A DNA stretch of 64,000 bases from Candidatus Zhuqueibacterota bacterium (GCA_029262055.1 JAJDAD010000011.1:1-64000), one strand, 5' to 3'. Positions 1 to 10,800 are shown, numbered from the stretch's first letter. Notes: generated by a model from the sequence alone, not told the origin. Made by a program: numbers and translations.

Positions 1-1812
1 GATCCTGAACCGCTAGGCGACCTACGTGACGACATGCCACCCGGCCTTGAGCGGGTAGTAACACGCTGCCTCTCTAAAGAACCGGATGGACGCTACGCCG
101 ACTACACGGCGCTGCGCAACGCATTGTTGCCTTTCAGCTCCAAAGAACCGGAGGCAGCGTCGCTGAAGATCCGGGCAGCAGCAGGTTGGGTCGATTTCTT
201 AATCGCCTTCTTCATACCATATGTCATACTCATGCTATCCGTCGGTTCCGAGCAGTTGCTGCTTGCACCTGTGATTGAACGCACCCTGTATTCGGCGAGA
301 TACTATCTTACGCTTTTGGGCTTCGGGTTTCTCTATTTCAGTATTGTTGAGGGAATCTGGGGCGCTGGCCTGGGTAAGGGGCTTAAGGGACTGCGCGTGG
401 TCCGCACCAACGGGCGCACACCCGGCATGGGACGCGCGCTGATTCGAATCTTTCTTCCCATTTTTTCCGTTGAAGGCGTTCGAATGCCGCTCATGATGGC
501 CACAATCTCTGATATCAACCTGACCGGATTTCAGATCGCATTTTTTGTGGGCGCGGCCAACATCTGCGGTTGGATTCCTCTATTGTTGACGTTAGGCGCA
601 CGTCGTGAAAACGGTTTTGCCACGGTTTGGGACCGACTCTCCGGAACGAGGGTGATCATGCGGCAGAAGGGCACCGAGCGTCCGTCATTCGAGGCTGTAG
701 GTCAGAAAACAATTCCCGACGAGGGCTCTGTTTCCCTTGGGCCCTACAAAGCCATTAACCAGATTGTACCCGGGGAATGGCTCACCACTGCCGATCCTGT
801 GTTGCGACGCCAGGTCTGGTTGCTGCGAAGAACATCATCGGAGCCTTCCCTTGCCCGCCGAAACCTTGCCCGCCCCGGCCGCTTGCGCTGGCTGCAAAAG
901 GTTGAGACAACCCGGATCACCTGGGACGCGTTTGAAGCGACTCCGGGCGTTCCATTTTCCAGTCTGGTCGCTGGCGGGAAACCTCTGACTTGGGGAACGC
1001 TACGCCATTGGCTGCACGACCTGGCATCGGAATTATGGGACGCGACAAAGGATGAGACCTTGCCCGACGAATTGAGTGTTGATCATGTCTGGATTACTGC
1101 TCAAGGGCATGCCGTCCTGCTCGACGAACCCTGGCCTGATGTCAAGACTCCGGCGGAAAGCGTCCCGGTCGGAGATGTTGCCGGCCAGCAGCGTTTCCTC
1201 CACGCAATCGCGGCTTGCGTGGAATCAACCAGTCTACCCCTTCATGCCAGGCCCGTGCTGCAAAATCTTGAGGATGGCAAGTTCGAAAAACTCAGTTTCC
1301 TCACCGGCACCTTGCGTGGCCTGCTGGACAAAGCTACTGAGGTTAGCAAGGGGATCCGGGCCGGCTCAATCTTCATGCTACCTCTCTATATTTGGACCAT
1401 GGTCTTTGTAGGCTCTTATCAAGCAGATGAAATGGCGGGCATGATGGTCACGGTGGTGCGCCTCGCCATGAATACCACATTGTTTATTCTCATCGCCAAC
1501 GCGCTTGTGCATATTTTGTTATTGCCGCTTCGGACCACTACCGGTCAATCCATTTTTAGATTGGCAGTGGTCAATGCCAAAGGAGAACTGGCCAACAGAG
1601 CGGAGCTATTTGTTCGCTGGGCCATCGTTTGGATTCCGCTGTTTCTGCCAATGGGGCTCATCGCTCTGACGTTTAAAACGGCCGCGGGTATTGCTTTATA
1701 TTCCGCTCTTGGTTTGCTTGTTGTATGGATCAGTGCGGCGGTTTATGCTGTTGTTCATCCCAACCGCGGGTTGCATGACCGATTGGCGGGGACCTGGGTA
1801 GTACGGAGGTGA
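1..1812 (+). CDS. Ser/Thr protein kinase (C-lobe end) fused to two RDD membrane domains, 5' truncated
   Basis: The reading frame is open from base 1, so the gene starts before the window. The first visible residues match the end of a Hanks-type kinase C-lobe: CLSKEPDGRY has the usual conserved Arg of subdomain XI. An RDD domain follows (about residues 45-215 counted from the Met at 34), starting AAGWVDFLIAFF and ending near WDRLSGTRVI. A hydrophilic stretch of about 210 residues comes next. A second RDD domain fills the C-terminus and ends HPNRGLHDRLAGTWVV. Catalytic kinase motifs lie outside the window, so activity cannot be judged. RDD domains are membrane modules of unclear function, some linked to ion transport. 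The protein is probably an inner-membrane kinase; its partner is unknown. Confidence 0.8.
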   Translation, partial: DPEPLGDLRDDMPPGLERVVTRCLSKEPDGRYADYTALRNALLPFSSKEPEAASLKIRAAAGWVDFLIAFFIPYVILMLSVGSEQLLLAPVIERTLYSARYYLTLLGFGFLYFSIVEGIWGAGLGKGLKGLRVVRTNGRTPGMGRALIRIFLPIFSVEGVRMPLMMATISDINLTGFQIAFFVGAANICGWIPLLLTLGARRENGFATVWDRLSGTRVIMRQKGTERPSFEAVGQKTIPDEGSVSLGPYKAINQIVPGEWLTTADPVLRRQVWLLRRTSSEPSLARRNLARPGRLRWLQKVETTRITWDAFEATPGVPFSSLVAGGKPLTWGTLRHWLHDLASELWDATKDETLPDELSVDHVWITAQGHAVLLDEPWPDVKTPAESVPVGDVAGQQRFLHAIAACVESTSLPLHARPVLQNLEDGKFEKLSFLTGTLRGLLDKATEVSKGIRAGSIFMLPLYIWTMVFVGSYQADEMAGMMVTVVRLAMNTTLFILIANALVHILLLPLRTTTGQSIFRLAVVNAKGELANRAELFVRWAIVWIPLFLPMGLIALTFKTAAGIALYSALGLLVVWISAAVYAVVHPNRGLHDRLAGTWVVRR

Positions 1813-2100
1813 TGTCGCCGTTGTCGAGATCGCGGCAGCCGGTTCCGCGCCGCTGCAAAGCGCGGACAGGAGAAATTTGAAATTCCCGGATTGTACCCCT
1901 TTCATCAAACCATGCTGGCTCTCCTTTGCTAAAGGAGGGTACTTTCTACGGCTGCTGAGCCTGCTTCAGTAAAAAACGTCTGGCAGTTACTGGCCATGAC
2001 TGCCGCCACTGCAATATTTCCCAAAAATTTTCTCCTCTTTCTGTAACCTCGTAACATATTTCCTTCAGGAAACAGTAAGCAGACAAAAGGAGAAATAGCT
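1813..2100. other. intergenic gap with a small hairpin
   Basis: No gene is supported here. Bases 1921-1937 form a perfect 7-bp hairpin with a 3-nt loop (CTCCTTT/AAAGGAG). It has no T-run after it, so it is not a clear terminator. A ribosome binding site (AAAGGAG) lies just upstream of the ATG at 2101. Confidence 0.4.
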
Positions 2101-3255
2101 ATGGCTGAAGCAAGCAGTATCCCTGCGGAAAACAGAATTTACTTTTTAGACAATCTGAGAACTTTCATGATTTTCTTAGTGGTTCTACTACATACCGGAC
2201 TTGTTTATGAGAGCAGTGGCATTTCGGCTTTTTTTTGGATTGTGGATGACCCCGCGACCAATGATCTGTCTGGCATCATAAATCTAATTGTGGATGTTTT
2301 TGTGATGTCTACCATCTTTTTTGTTTCGGGATTCTTTGCACCATTGTCACTGAAAAACAAGGAAGGCCGCGCATTTCTAAGAACAAAATTCAACAGACTC
2401 ATGGTTCCCTGGGCTGTGGCTGTCTTGACTTTGATTCCACTTTACAAAATCATGTTCCTATACTCTCGAAATCTACCTCAGGAAAATTGGACGACCTACT
2501 TTCACTGGAGCAACGGCATTTGGAATCAAAATTGGCTTTGGTTTCTGCCGGTTCTTTTTTTGTTTAACGTACTGTATTTCATCTTCTCAAGAATGAACAT
2601 GACTTTGCCCACCCTTTCACTGAAAGGAGCTACCCTGGCGATCTTTCTTTGTGGCTTAGTCTATAGTTTCCTCATGGACACTTATAAGCTGCAGGGTTGG
2701 ACAAAAACATTTTTTCTGGATTTCCAAAATGAGAGACTCTTGATCTACCTTATGATTTTTCTATTAGGCGCTCTGTGTTACAAACTGAAGATATTTGAAT
2801 CAAAGTCGACCAGCAAGGGATTTTACATCTTGATAAATTGCGTTGCCTGGATACCAGTATCTTTGTATCTTCTATTGATCATCTTTGCCTTCATAAAACC
2901 CGGTCAGGTCATTTTTTCAGAGACTGGCGACAGATTGATAAGATGGACTAGTTTTCACCTGTCGTTGCTATCCATGCTTTACCTGATGGTTGCTACTTTT
3001 AGATTTTATGTGAATAAACCCGGCAAGATCTGGAAAGCGCTGAACCAGAGTTCTTACGGTGTCTACATCATTCATACGATAATCCTCGGCGCGCTCGCAT
3101 TAGCCATGCTTAACAGGGAAACGCCTTCATTATTGAAGTATCTTGTTGTGGCGGTATCAACTTATGCTGTAAGCAATTTGCTGATTTATTCTTATAGGAC
3201 AGTTATGAAGTCGAAAGTAGTATTCAAGAGAAAGGAACTCGCAGCGAGGACATAA
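2101..3255 (+). CDS. acyltransferase family 3 membrane protein (OpgC/MdoC-like)
   Basis: This 384-residue polytopic protein starts with the family signature around residues 14-35 (YFLDNLRTFMIFLVVLLHTG). The His in LLHTG is the conserved family residue. About ten hydrophobic segments follow, and NQSSYGVYIIHT near the C-terminus is also typical. Acyltransferase-3 enzymes move acyl groups such as acetyl or succinyl onto extracellular glycans or lipids at the inner membrane. The closest style is OpgC, which succinylates periplasmic glucans. The substrate here is not predictable. The start is well supported by AAAGGAG spaced before ATG. The gene is monocistronic and ends at a bidirectional terminator. 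Confidence 0.85.
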   Translation: MAEASSIPAENRIYFLDNLRTFMIFLVVLLHTGLVYESSGISAFFWIVDDPATNDLSGIINLIVDVFVMSTIFFVSGFFAPLSLKNKEGRAFLRTKFNRLMVPWAVAVLTLIPLYKIMFLYSRNLPQENWTTYFHWSNGIWNQNWLWFLPVLFLFNVLYFIFSRMNMTLPTLSLKGATLAIFLCGLVYSFLMDTYKLQGWTKTFFLDFQNERLLIYLMIFLLGALCYKLKIFESKSTSKGFYILINCVAWIPVSLYLLLIIFAFIKPGQVIFSETGDRLIRWTSFHLSLLSMLYLMVATFRFYVNKPGKIWKALNQSSYGVYIIHTIILGALALAMLNRETPSLLKYLVVAVSTYAVSNLLIYSYRTVMKSKVVFKRKELAART

Positions 3256-3442
3256 ACAACAGCACTTTTGGTCTTCCGGAGAATCCTCGGCGGAATGAAT
3301 AAAGAATGGAATTCCTGAATTGACCTGTTCCCGCAGAAGATTTCAAGTCTCCTGCGAGCAAGAGAACGAGATCCTGTACACAGCATTTCCAGGCCTATAT
3401 AATTGAGATGCTGGCGCAAACAGCGTAGTGGGCCTAATATCA

Positions 3443-3477
3443 AAAATGCCACGCACTTGCAACGTGCGTGGCATTTT
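3443..3477. terminator. bidirectional intrinsic terminator
   Basis: A perfect 14-bp inverted repeat (3443-3456 with 3464-3477) flanks a 7-nt loop. The arms begin AAAATGCC and end GGCATTTT, so each strand has a U-run after a GC-rich stem. It lies between the convergent genes ending at 3255 (plus) and 3500 (minus) and can serve both. Confidence 0.9.
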
Positions 3478-3499
3478 CTGGACACGAAACACCTAAACT

Positions 3500-6400
3500 C
3501 TATTTCTCAAAGAGGAGTTTCTTCGTCGCCACAAAACCTTTTGCCTTCAACTGGTAAATATAAACCCCGCTCGCTACTTTGGTACCGCGAAAATCCCTGC
3601 CGTCCCACACCCTGCTGTGCTGGCCGGCTGCAATGCCTCCTGAGTACAGGGTCTGCACAAACTGACCGCGCATGTTGTAGATAGTGAGCGTGACCTCGCC
3701 CCCTTCCGGTACTGCGAAAGCGATCGTGGTGCTCGGGTTGAACGGGTTCGGATAGTTCTGCGCCAGTGCAAAGGCTTCGGGAATGGTTCCTGAGGTCGAT
3801 CCACCCTGACTGTCTGTCGACAAAAGCTCCGCTGAATCAGTCTTGCCGGAAGCAGCAGCTTTAGCCTCTACAGCTTGTTGAGCGTAGCTGCTGGGTTGCA
3901 TTGCGCTGGTTTGGGCTGCGGCCATTGTTGCGCCTGTGAAGGCGTCCACAGTCACCATGCTGGAATTCCCTGAGGCGTCCGTAGCCGTGGCCTTCATCAT
4001 GATGGCAGGATCGCCACTTTCGAATTTCACCTTCTCCAGAATGCCATTGTTGAACTCGAACTTGTACTCGTCTTTGTTGTCCTTTTGTTTGCTTTCCAAC
4101 TGGAGTACCTGATTGTTGAGGACGGCAAACCCGCCACTGGCGATGGCGTCAGCCAGTTGCGCGCGCAGAGTCGCTTCGTCCGTGCCTTCGAGGCTGATTT
4201 TGAAGGTACCCTTCTTGGCGTCGAAGCGGAACTTGATGGAAGACTGGAGCGGGTCGTCGCCTGCTTCGAACTCTGTTACCGCGTTAGCAGGTATCGCCGG
4301 AATCAGAATGACCGCGCTGACGTCGGGACTGGCATCGCAGAGGTCGGTGCCGGAGAAAGATATTTGGAAATCACCCTTGTCCTTGCTGTCGCCGCCCTTG
4401 TCTTCCTCTTTGTCATTCTTGCCTTTAGCCATTTTATTTTCGTTGTCGTCGCATTCGCCCAGAACATCGCCGTGGCCGAGATGGCCTGGCACTGCCGATG
4501 CAGGGACCTCGAGGGTCTTCTCGGCATTGGTGCCGGGTTTGTGGCAAAGCTTGACCTTGCCGTCATCACCATCATCGTCGTCGTCCCCTGAGTCCAGCGG
4601 CAGGAATTGTGCTGTTACTTCCGGTGCGGTCACGTCGTTGACGCTGACATCGAACGAACAGCTTGACTGGTTGCCGGAGTCATCTGTGGCGGTGACGTTG
4701 ACCGTCGTGCTTCCCAACGGGAAGGAGCTGCCGGAAGCCGGTGTGGCAACCACTGTGGCGTTGCCGCAATTGTCGCTTGCAGTCGCTGTAAAGGTAACGA
4801 TGGCAGCACAGGCGTTGGCTGGCGCATCGACACTTATATTCGCCGGGCAGGCGACGACCGGCGCGGTGTTGTCCACCACGATGACCGCAATATCGGTGCT
4901 GCAAGTGCCGCCATTGCCGTCGTCCGCGGTCACTGTGACCGTGTTGGCGCCCAGCACCAGATTGGTTGGGCTGACTGTGATGGTCAGCGGGTCGTTATCC
5001 GGGTCGGTGACGCCGGTCACGTCAGCACCCGAGATGGCAGCGCTGCAACTGGCGTCCGCGCTTTGGTCTGCGATGGCTACCAGGCTGCAGTCGGGGTCTT
5101 GGTTGGAAGTCGGAGGCGGCGGAACCGGATCGCCGCAGGTGTGCGTTCCCGGGGCACTGATGTCCATCTTAGTGATGAAGGCGTCTCGGCTTCCACCCAT
5201 CGAGGTCTGATATGCGCCCGGTGTGATAGGGAAGTCGGAGGACCGCGTGTTGCCGGCGATCACCGGGGTGCCCGACGCGTCGAGCTCTAGAGCAAGGGCA
5301 AACTCGAAGGAAGAACAACCGAAGTATGTAGAGAAAAGCAGCGTCGAGCCATCGGCGCTCAGCTTGCCCAGCCAGGCATCGACCACGCCGGATAGAGCGG
5401 CCTGGTACGGCGCAACTGTGGGCATGTCAGACGATTGGGTGGTCCCCGCGACAAAAATGTTGCCGGCGTCATCGATCGCGACATCAGCGGCACCGTCCCG
5501 ATTTACACCGGCAATGAAGGTCCCGAAGAGAAGCGAGCTCCCATCCGGACTGATTTTGACCACGAATACATCTTCCTTGCCCTGGGCTGGGTTGAGGTCA
5601 CCAACCGGGTCAAACGCCCCAGGTGTCGTGGGGAAGTCCGGCGTAGCCGCGTTCCCGTCAGGGTTCGCCAATCCGACAACGACCAGGTTGCCGTCCGGGT
5701 CCAGTTCCGCGTTGTCTGCTGACTCGAATCTGTTTCCGTCGCCCCCGAGATACGTTGCCCATAGCAGGTCGTCCGCGCCGTTGCCATCCGGGGACAGCTT
5801 GGCGGCGAAGCCTTCAATCTGGGTGCCGGCGGGCCCGCAGACGGGGTCGATCGCCGTGGACGGTATCGGGGCGCCGTTCGGAAATTGCTGCGCACCACAG
5901 CCGACGCCGCCTACCATGTAGACATCACCTGCGGCATCCAGGACGAGATCCACAATGCCGTTCTTGTCTTCTGCGTTCGTTCCCATGTAGGTTGAATAGA
6001 CCAAGTCGCTGGCGCCACCACCGGCGGGATCGATGATGGAGAAGATGAGATCGGTCAGCCCGTTGGCTCCCGTATCGAAGGCGCCGGCGGTAGTTGGATA
6101 ATTGGTTGCCCTGGTAGCGCCACCCACATAGATCTTGCCCTGTGCGTCAACCTCGATCGCCGCCAAGCCCTCGGAGGTGCCGCCGCCGCCAATGTATGTC
6201 GAGTAGAGCAGAGTGGATCCGGTGGGATCGAGCTTCGTCACGAAACCGTCATTGGTGCCGTTGCGCGCGGTCTGGAAGGCCCCGCTCGTCGTGGGGAAGT
6301 CTGTTGACTGCGTAAAGCCGGTGACGTAAACGTTGCCGGACGCATCCAGGACGAGATCGGCTGCGGCGTCGTGACCGCTTCCCCGCAGGAAGGTCGACCA

Positions 6401-7366
6401 GAGCAAGGTGGTGCCATCGGCGTTCAGTTTGCCCACGAAAGCGTCCTGAGCGCCGGACCCACCGTCCCCAGTTCCGGAGGTGGTTGGGAAGTCGGGTGCA
6501 TTGGTTATACCCGTGAAGTATACATTGTCGTCCGCGTCGAGCTCGAGATCGACTACGGAGTCAAGTGTGCCGCCGGCGCCGCCAATGAACGTCGAATACA
6601 GGAGCACCGGGTCGATGATCAACTCGCGGTTCGGGTCATAGTCGCCAATCTCGAAATTCACCTGATTGTCGGCCAGTAAAGCGTACCGTCCGTCCACTCG
6701 CGCGCGATAACCCTCATGTTCCTGATAGAGCACCGGTTCGCGCAGCACCACGTCGCCGGCGGCAGTCGCCAGCACCAGCTCACCATCCACCAGCGACACC
6801 GCCTCAGCGCCATCGAATGACATACTTATGGCAGAGGGATCGACATCAGGCTCGACCACGAAGTCGTACTCAAGCTGGCCCTGCTTGCCATAGTAAACCA
6901 CATCGATTCCTGGCCAGACCTCGTCGTAGCGCACTTTGCGGTACTGAGCTACATTGGTTTGCCACTGTTGCGGGTCACTGCCCTTAAAGTAGTTGCTTGT
7001 GCCAGGTAAACGCCCGATGCCCTCGGCTTGGGCCTCAGGGTTTGCCCCGTCGAGTACGAGATGCAAGCCAAACCCGGTCTCGTCCGGACCGTCGAGCGCC
7101 AGGGCCAAACGCTCACCCGTTAGGAATAGACCGTAGCCCGGTCCGCGCGCCATAAATTGCACCGCATCGTCAGTCTGGCCTTCGTTAGCTTCAAAGGCAA
7201 GCGGCAGCTTTCCGAATGATTGCTCGACATCAGCGGGAGCGTTGGCATCAGTCATCTCATTAGCTCCGCTGTTTCCTTCGGTTGAAGAACTCACTTTCAG
7301 CGTCATTGCCAACAAAACGGCAAGCAGGGAAATCCCCAAGAAGCCTACAATTTTAGAAACCTTCAT
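3500..7366 (-). CDS. secreted SBBP-repeat beta-propeller protein with HYR domains and YPNPFNP C-terminal sorting domain
   Basis: The protein is 1288 residues long from the ATG at 7366, which is preceded by GGAGG. The open frame extends 36 codons further upstream, but that part has no signal sequence. A signal peptide (KIVGFLGISLLAVLLAMTL) comes first, then the N-terminal module typical of SBBP proteins (LAFEANEGQTDDAVQFMARG). At least eight SBBP repeats follow with the pattern NVYVTGFT..TDFPTT.GAF. Next come HYR-type Ig modules (about 5100-4620), an Asp-rich linker, a cysteine module beginning VKLCHKPGTNAEKTL (about 4560-4450), and a charged Lys/Asp linker. The last 90 residues carry QNYPNPFNPSTTI and a FlgD-like Ig fold ending KKLLFEK. 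This tail is typical of type IX secretion cargo. The likely role is a cell-surface or adhesive protein; its ligand is unknown. Confidence 0.85.
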   Translation of the reverse strand: MKVSKIVGFLGISLLAVLLAMTLKVSSSTEGNSGANEMTDANAPADVEQSFGKLPLAFEANEGQTDDAVQFMARGPGYGLFLTGERLALALDGPDETGFGLHLVLDGANPEAQAEGIGRLPGTSNYFKGSDPQQWQTNVAQYRKVRYDEVWPGIDVVYYGKQGQLEYDFVVEPDVDPSAISMSFDGAEAVSLVDGELVLATAAGDVVLREPVLYQEHEGYRARVDGRYALLADNQVNFEIGDYDPNRELIIDPVLLYSTFIGGAGGTLDSVVDLELDADDNVYFTGITNAPDFPTTSGTGDGGSGAQDAFVGKLNADGTTLLWSTFLRGSGHDAAADLVLDASGNVYVTGFTQSTDFPTTSGAFQTARNGTNDGFVTKLDPTGSTLLYSTYIGGGGTSEGLAAIEVDAQGKIYVGGATRATNYPTTAGAFDTGANGLTDLIFSIIDPAGGGASDLVYSTYMGTNAEDKNGIVDLVLDAAGDVYMVGGVGCGAQQFPNGAPIPSTAIDPVCGPAGTQIEGFAAKLSPDGNGADDLLWATYLGGDGNRFESADNAELDPDGNLVVVGLANPDGNAATPDFPTTPGAFDPVGDLNPAQGKEDVFVVKISPDGSSLLFGTFIAGVNRDGAADVAIDDAGNIFVAGTTQSSDMPTVAPYQAALSGVVDAWLGKLSADGSTLLFSTYFGCSSFEFALALELDASGTPVIAGNTRSSDFPITPGAYQTSMGGSRDAFITKMDISAPGTHTCGDPVPPPPTSNQDPDCSLVAIADQSADASCSAAISGADVTGVTDPDNDPLTITVSPTNLVLGANTVTVTADDGNGGTCSTDIAVIVVDNTAPVVACPANISVDAPANACAAIVTFTATASDNCGNATVVATPASGSSFPLGSTTVNVTATDDSGNQSSCSFDVSVNDVTAPEVTAQFLPLDSGDDDDDGDDGKVKLCHKPGTNAEKTLEVPASAVPGHLGHGDVLGECDDNENKMAKGKNDKEEDKGGDSKDKGDFQISFSGTDLCDASPDVSAVILIPAIPANAVTEFEAGDDPLQSSIKFRFDAKKGTFKISLEGTDEATLRAQLADAIASGGFAVLNNQVLQLESKQKDNKDEYKFEFNNGILEKVKFESGDPAIMMKATATDASGNSSMVTVDAFTGATMAAAQTSAMQPSSYAQQAVEAKAAASGKTDSAELLSTDSQGGSTSGTIPEAFALAQNYPNPFNPSTTIAFAVPEGGEVTLTIYNMRGQFVQTLYSGGIAAGQHSRVWDGRDFRGTKVASGVYIYQLKAKGFVATKKLLFEK

Positions 7367-7853
7367 AGTTTTTACCTCCGTCTTAGGTTGCCATATCACG
7401 GTTGCTGTGCTGCAGTGAACCGTTTGAATTACTTCCTGTTCTGACTCTTCCGAATCAGCATAAACTACTAACATTGCCCGTTGAGTGAGACTCGGGTCTC
7501 TCGAATCACCTCCTTGTTGCTTTTTTCATTACAGAAGATTGCTCATAAACCGACTCTCTGTCATCGTTTTTGAAAAATCCCTTTGCACTAAACAACTATA
7601 GACAGGGTCCGGCTCCCTGTCAGAGTTGACGCAGCGCACTTCGGAAGGGGGCCCACTTCTCAGCGCTACAAATTTCGGCTTACAGGCTTTGTGTTCCGGC
7701 TGGAAAAAAATAGCAAAAATACGGGGTGTCTTTCATGGCGATATTGCGCAAATGTTTGTCATTTTTGCGCATCATGCCTGAAAATAAATTTGTAGCTGAT
7801 GAAGGTCGTATGGGGAAAGCAGTGCTTCGGGGGGAGTTGGTGCCCGTCTTAAG
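7367..7853. other. long leader/intergenic region between the sensor gene and the SBBP gene
   Basis: No gene is supported in 487 bases. On the minus strand, 7515-7504 reads AAGGAGGTGATT, an extended Shine-Dalgarno sequence with no start codon at normal spacing. A small hairpin (GAGAC-TCGG-GTCTC, 7487-7500) lies between it and the gene. A longer inverted repeat, TGCGCAAA/TTTGCGCA, occupies 7745-7771. The region probably holds the promoter and 5' leader of the SBBP gene. Confidence 0.4.
7745..7771. promoter_or_regulatory. inverted repeat TGCGCAAA-11-TTTGCGCA, possible operator
   Basis: Perfect 8-bp arms are separated by 11 bases. There is no U-run after it on the minus strand, so a terminator for the upstream sensor gene is less likely. 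A protein-binding site controlling the SBBP gene is possible, but no factor is identified. Confidence 0.3.
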
Positions 7854-10800
7854 TCACTTTTTATAAGCTGCCGGCGAGCAGCCGAACTGCTTTTTGAAGC
7901 TGCGGGTAAAATTGGCCTGATCACTGAATCCGACCGCGTAGCAGATTTCCGCAACTGTGCCGCTCTTCTTTGCCAGCAAATCTGCGGCCCGCTGTAGACG
8001 CATGGAACGGATCATCTGCCCGGCGGGCTGGCCGATCAGTGCCTTCAGTTTGCGGTTGACTTGAGAGACGCTCATCGTTACTTCCTTTGCCAGCGTTTCG
8101 ACGTTGAAGGTCTCATCGTCAAAATGCGTTTCGATAATCTCGATGACTCGTTCGAGAAAAATACGGTCCATTGAGGTTGCTTCGACTTCGGAGGGTTTGA
8201 TGACCGTTGCCGTGCTGAAGCGCGCCCGCAGTTTTCGCCGCAACTCAACGAGCTTGCGCACCCGCACTGCCAGCTCTTTCCGCCGGAACGGTTTGAGGAC
8301 ATAGGCGTCGGCCCCGGTTTCAAGGCCGGCGAGTTTCTCCTTTTCCCGCGCTTTGGCGGTGAGTAGGATTACAGGAATGTGGCTGGTACGCTCGTCCGTT
8401 TTCAGGGTGCGGCAGACCTCGAAGCCGTCTCTCTTCGGCATCATGACGTCGCTGATTACGAGATCAGGAATGACCTCTATGGCCTGCGCAATACCTGCCT
8501 CGCCGTCGCCTGCTTCGAGAATGGCGTACTCGGGTTCCAACTGCTCGCGGATATAGGCACGGACGTCTGCATTGTCCTCGATGATAAGGATGATGGGCCC
8601 CTCGCTATTGGTTGCTGTGGGTGTTTCGTCGGATAGTACGGGCACGTTGTGGCGTGTCACTACGGTTTCTTCAACAACGTCCCAATGGTTGATGCTGATG
8701 GGCGCCACGCGATCCTCTTCAGCAGGCTCTTCGACGATTTCCTCTGGACGCAGATGTTCTTTTCCCAACGGTAGACCAATCGTAAAGATAGTGCCTTTGC
8801 CTTCCTCGCTGGCTACGGCAATCGTTCCGTAGTGCAATTCAACCAGCTCTTTCACCAGGGCCAGACCGATACCTGTGCCCTCGTACGTTCGGGTGCTAGA
8901 GGTGTCCGCCTGAGAAAACCGGTCGAAGATATGGGGCAGGCGGTCTGCCGGGATGCCCACGCCGGTGTCTTTGACAGTGATTTGAATAACACGCCCCGTC
9001 GCTAAGGCGGCACCCTCCTTCGTCAAGCTCAGGACAGGCTCCCCAAGGGGGGACTTTGAAACACCCGTTGTATGGGCGGGTTTGAAACTTGCACCAACCT
9101 CTATTCTCCCGCCACCTGTCGTGAATTTCAGCGCATTTGACAACAAATTGAAAAATATCTTCTCTGTTTTATCCCGGTCGAAATAGGTTTTTTTCAAACC
9201 TTGCGAAGGGTCGGCACCTTCCCAAGGATGAACGTCGAAGCGTAAATCGATTTCCCTTTCTTGCGCCCAGGATTCAAAGGACATGACCACTCCTTTCAAA
9301 AACCCGATGAAGTCGCCCGGACTCGCCCGCAGGGGCATCTTACCGCTTTCGAGTTTCGACACATCCAGAAGCTGGTTGATGAGCCGGAGCAGACGTTGCG
9401 CATTGCGGCGGATCAGCTTTCCTTTATTCTTGCTACTTTCTGAGGGCTCTTGCATTAGTTGTTCAGCCGGACCGAGAATCATGGTCAGCGGTGTGCGGAA
9501 TTCATGGGAAATATTGGCGAAGAAGTCAGACTTGAGCTTGTCCAGCTCTTTCAGTTTTTGGGTCTCCACGCTCTGTAATTCTGCCCGGTGCTTGAACTGC
9601 TGACGATTTTTTTCGTAGCGACGTATCGCATACAAAACACCAAGTGTCATCAAGCCACAGAACGAATAGTTCCACCAGGTACGATACCATGGAGGTAGAA
9701 TCTTGAACGCGAATACCGATTCGTCGCCAATATTCTGATAAATGTTCCTGGAGCGCACACGGAATCGGTAATGCCCTTCAGGCAGCTTGCGGTAATTGGC
9801 ATTGGTTTCACTGGTCCAATCAGACCAATCGTCATCAAAGCCCTCCATGAAATATTGGTTCTGATTGGCTGCTTCATTATCATAATAGGGTGCAGCATAT
9901 TCAATACCCACCTGGTTATCTTCGTAGACGAGAGTCGGGGCTTTTATGATAGCACCGGGATTGGAGTAAGCACCGCCGTAAATAACAGAATCCCCATTAA
10001 CGGTCACACGGCGAATCAGCGAGGGATAGCTGGCCTCATAGTTATTTTCAATCGTATCATCATAACGAACGATACCGTCGGCGCCACCAAACCAGTAGAC
10101 GCCTTTATGTTTCTCATCAATATGAAAATTCCAAATTCCACCGAAATCGGCAAAGCGTCTAAAAGGTGTTGTGTGCCACGAATAGCTGCCATCCGGATTG
10201 GGGACAGCCACCCCAACTTCTGTCTTGTCACCAAAAATCCGCGACGTCCAAACACGTCCAATATCATCAACGGCAAAGAAAGTATCGCCCAAATCCCAGG
10301 CAGCGTCCGCAAAGACGCCTCCGAACGATGAACTTAATTCAAATGTTTGAGTCTCAGGGTCAAAGTTTCGCAATCCATAGTCGGTCGAAAAGACAACTTT
10401 GCCATTGACGGCTATTGGATTTACCCATCCCCTGTCCAACTCATGCCTTTCTCCAAACCGTTCGATTTGGACGGTTGCGGAATCATACAGGGCTGAAAGC
10501 TGAATCGACTCAGTGCGCAAGAGTGAGACATCACCATATCGGGTTGTCAGCCACAGGGAGTCAGGGCCATCTTCCGCAATGCCTTCTATGATCTCATAAA
10601 TGCCGGGAACATAACCCGCAAATATCCATCTTCCATCTCGCGACTGCATAACCCCAAAGCCGTGACGAAACCCGACATACAGGCGGTTTTGATCATACCG
10701 TGAACGGAGGAGACTTAGCGGTTCCTTTGTGTCAAATTTTTTGTTAGGTTTGGATTGGTTATTTTCAATTTGGCAGATCCCTTTATCCGTTGTAACCAGG

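Noticed and set aside
4113-5210. 365-codon plus-strand frame opposite the SBBP/HYR gene
   Set aside because: It is an antisense shadow of a repetitive, GC-rich coding region; the product is a low-complexity Ser/Ala/Val string with no domain.
7367-7474. 36-codon upstream extension of the SBBP gene
   Set aside because: It lacks a ribosome site and would bury the signal peptide; ATG 7366 has GGAGG at good spacing.
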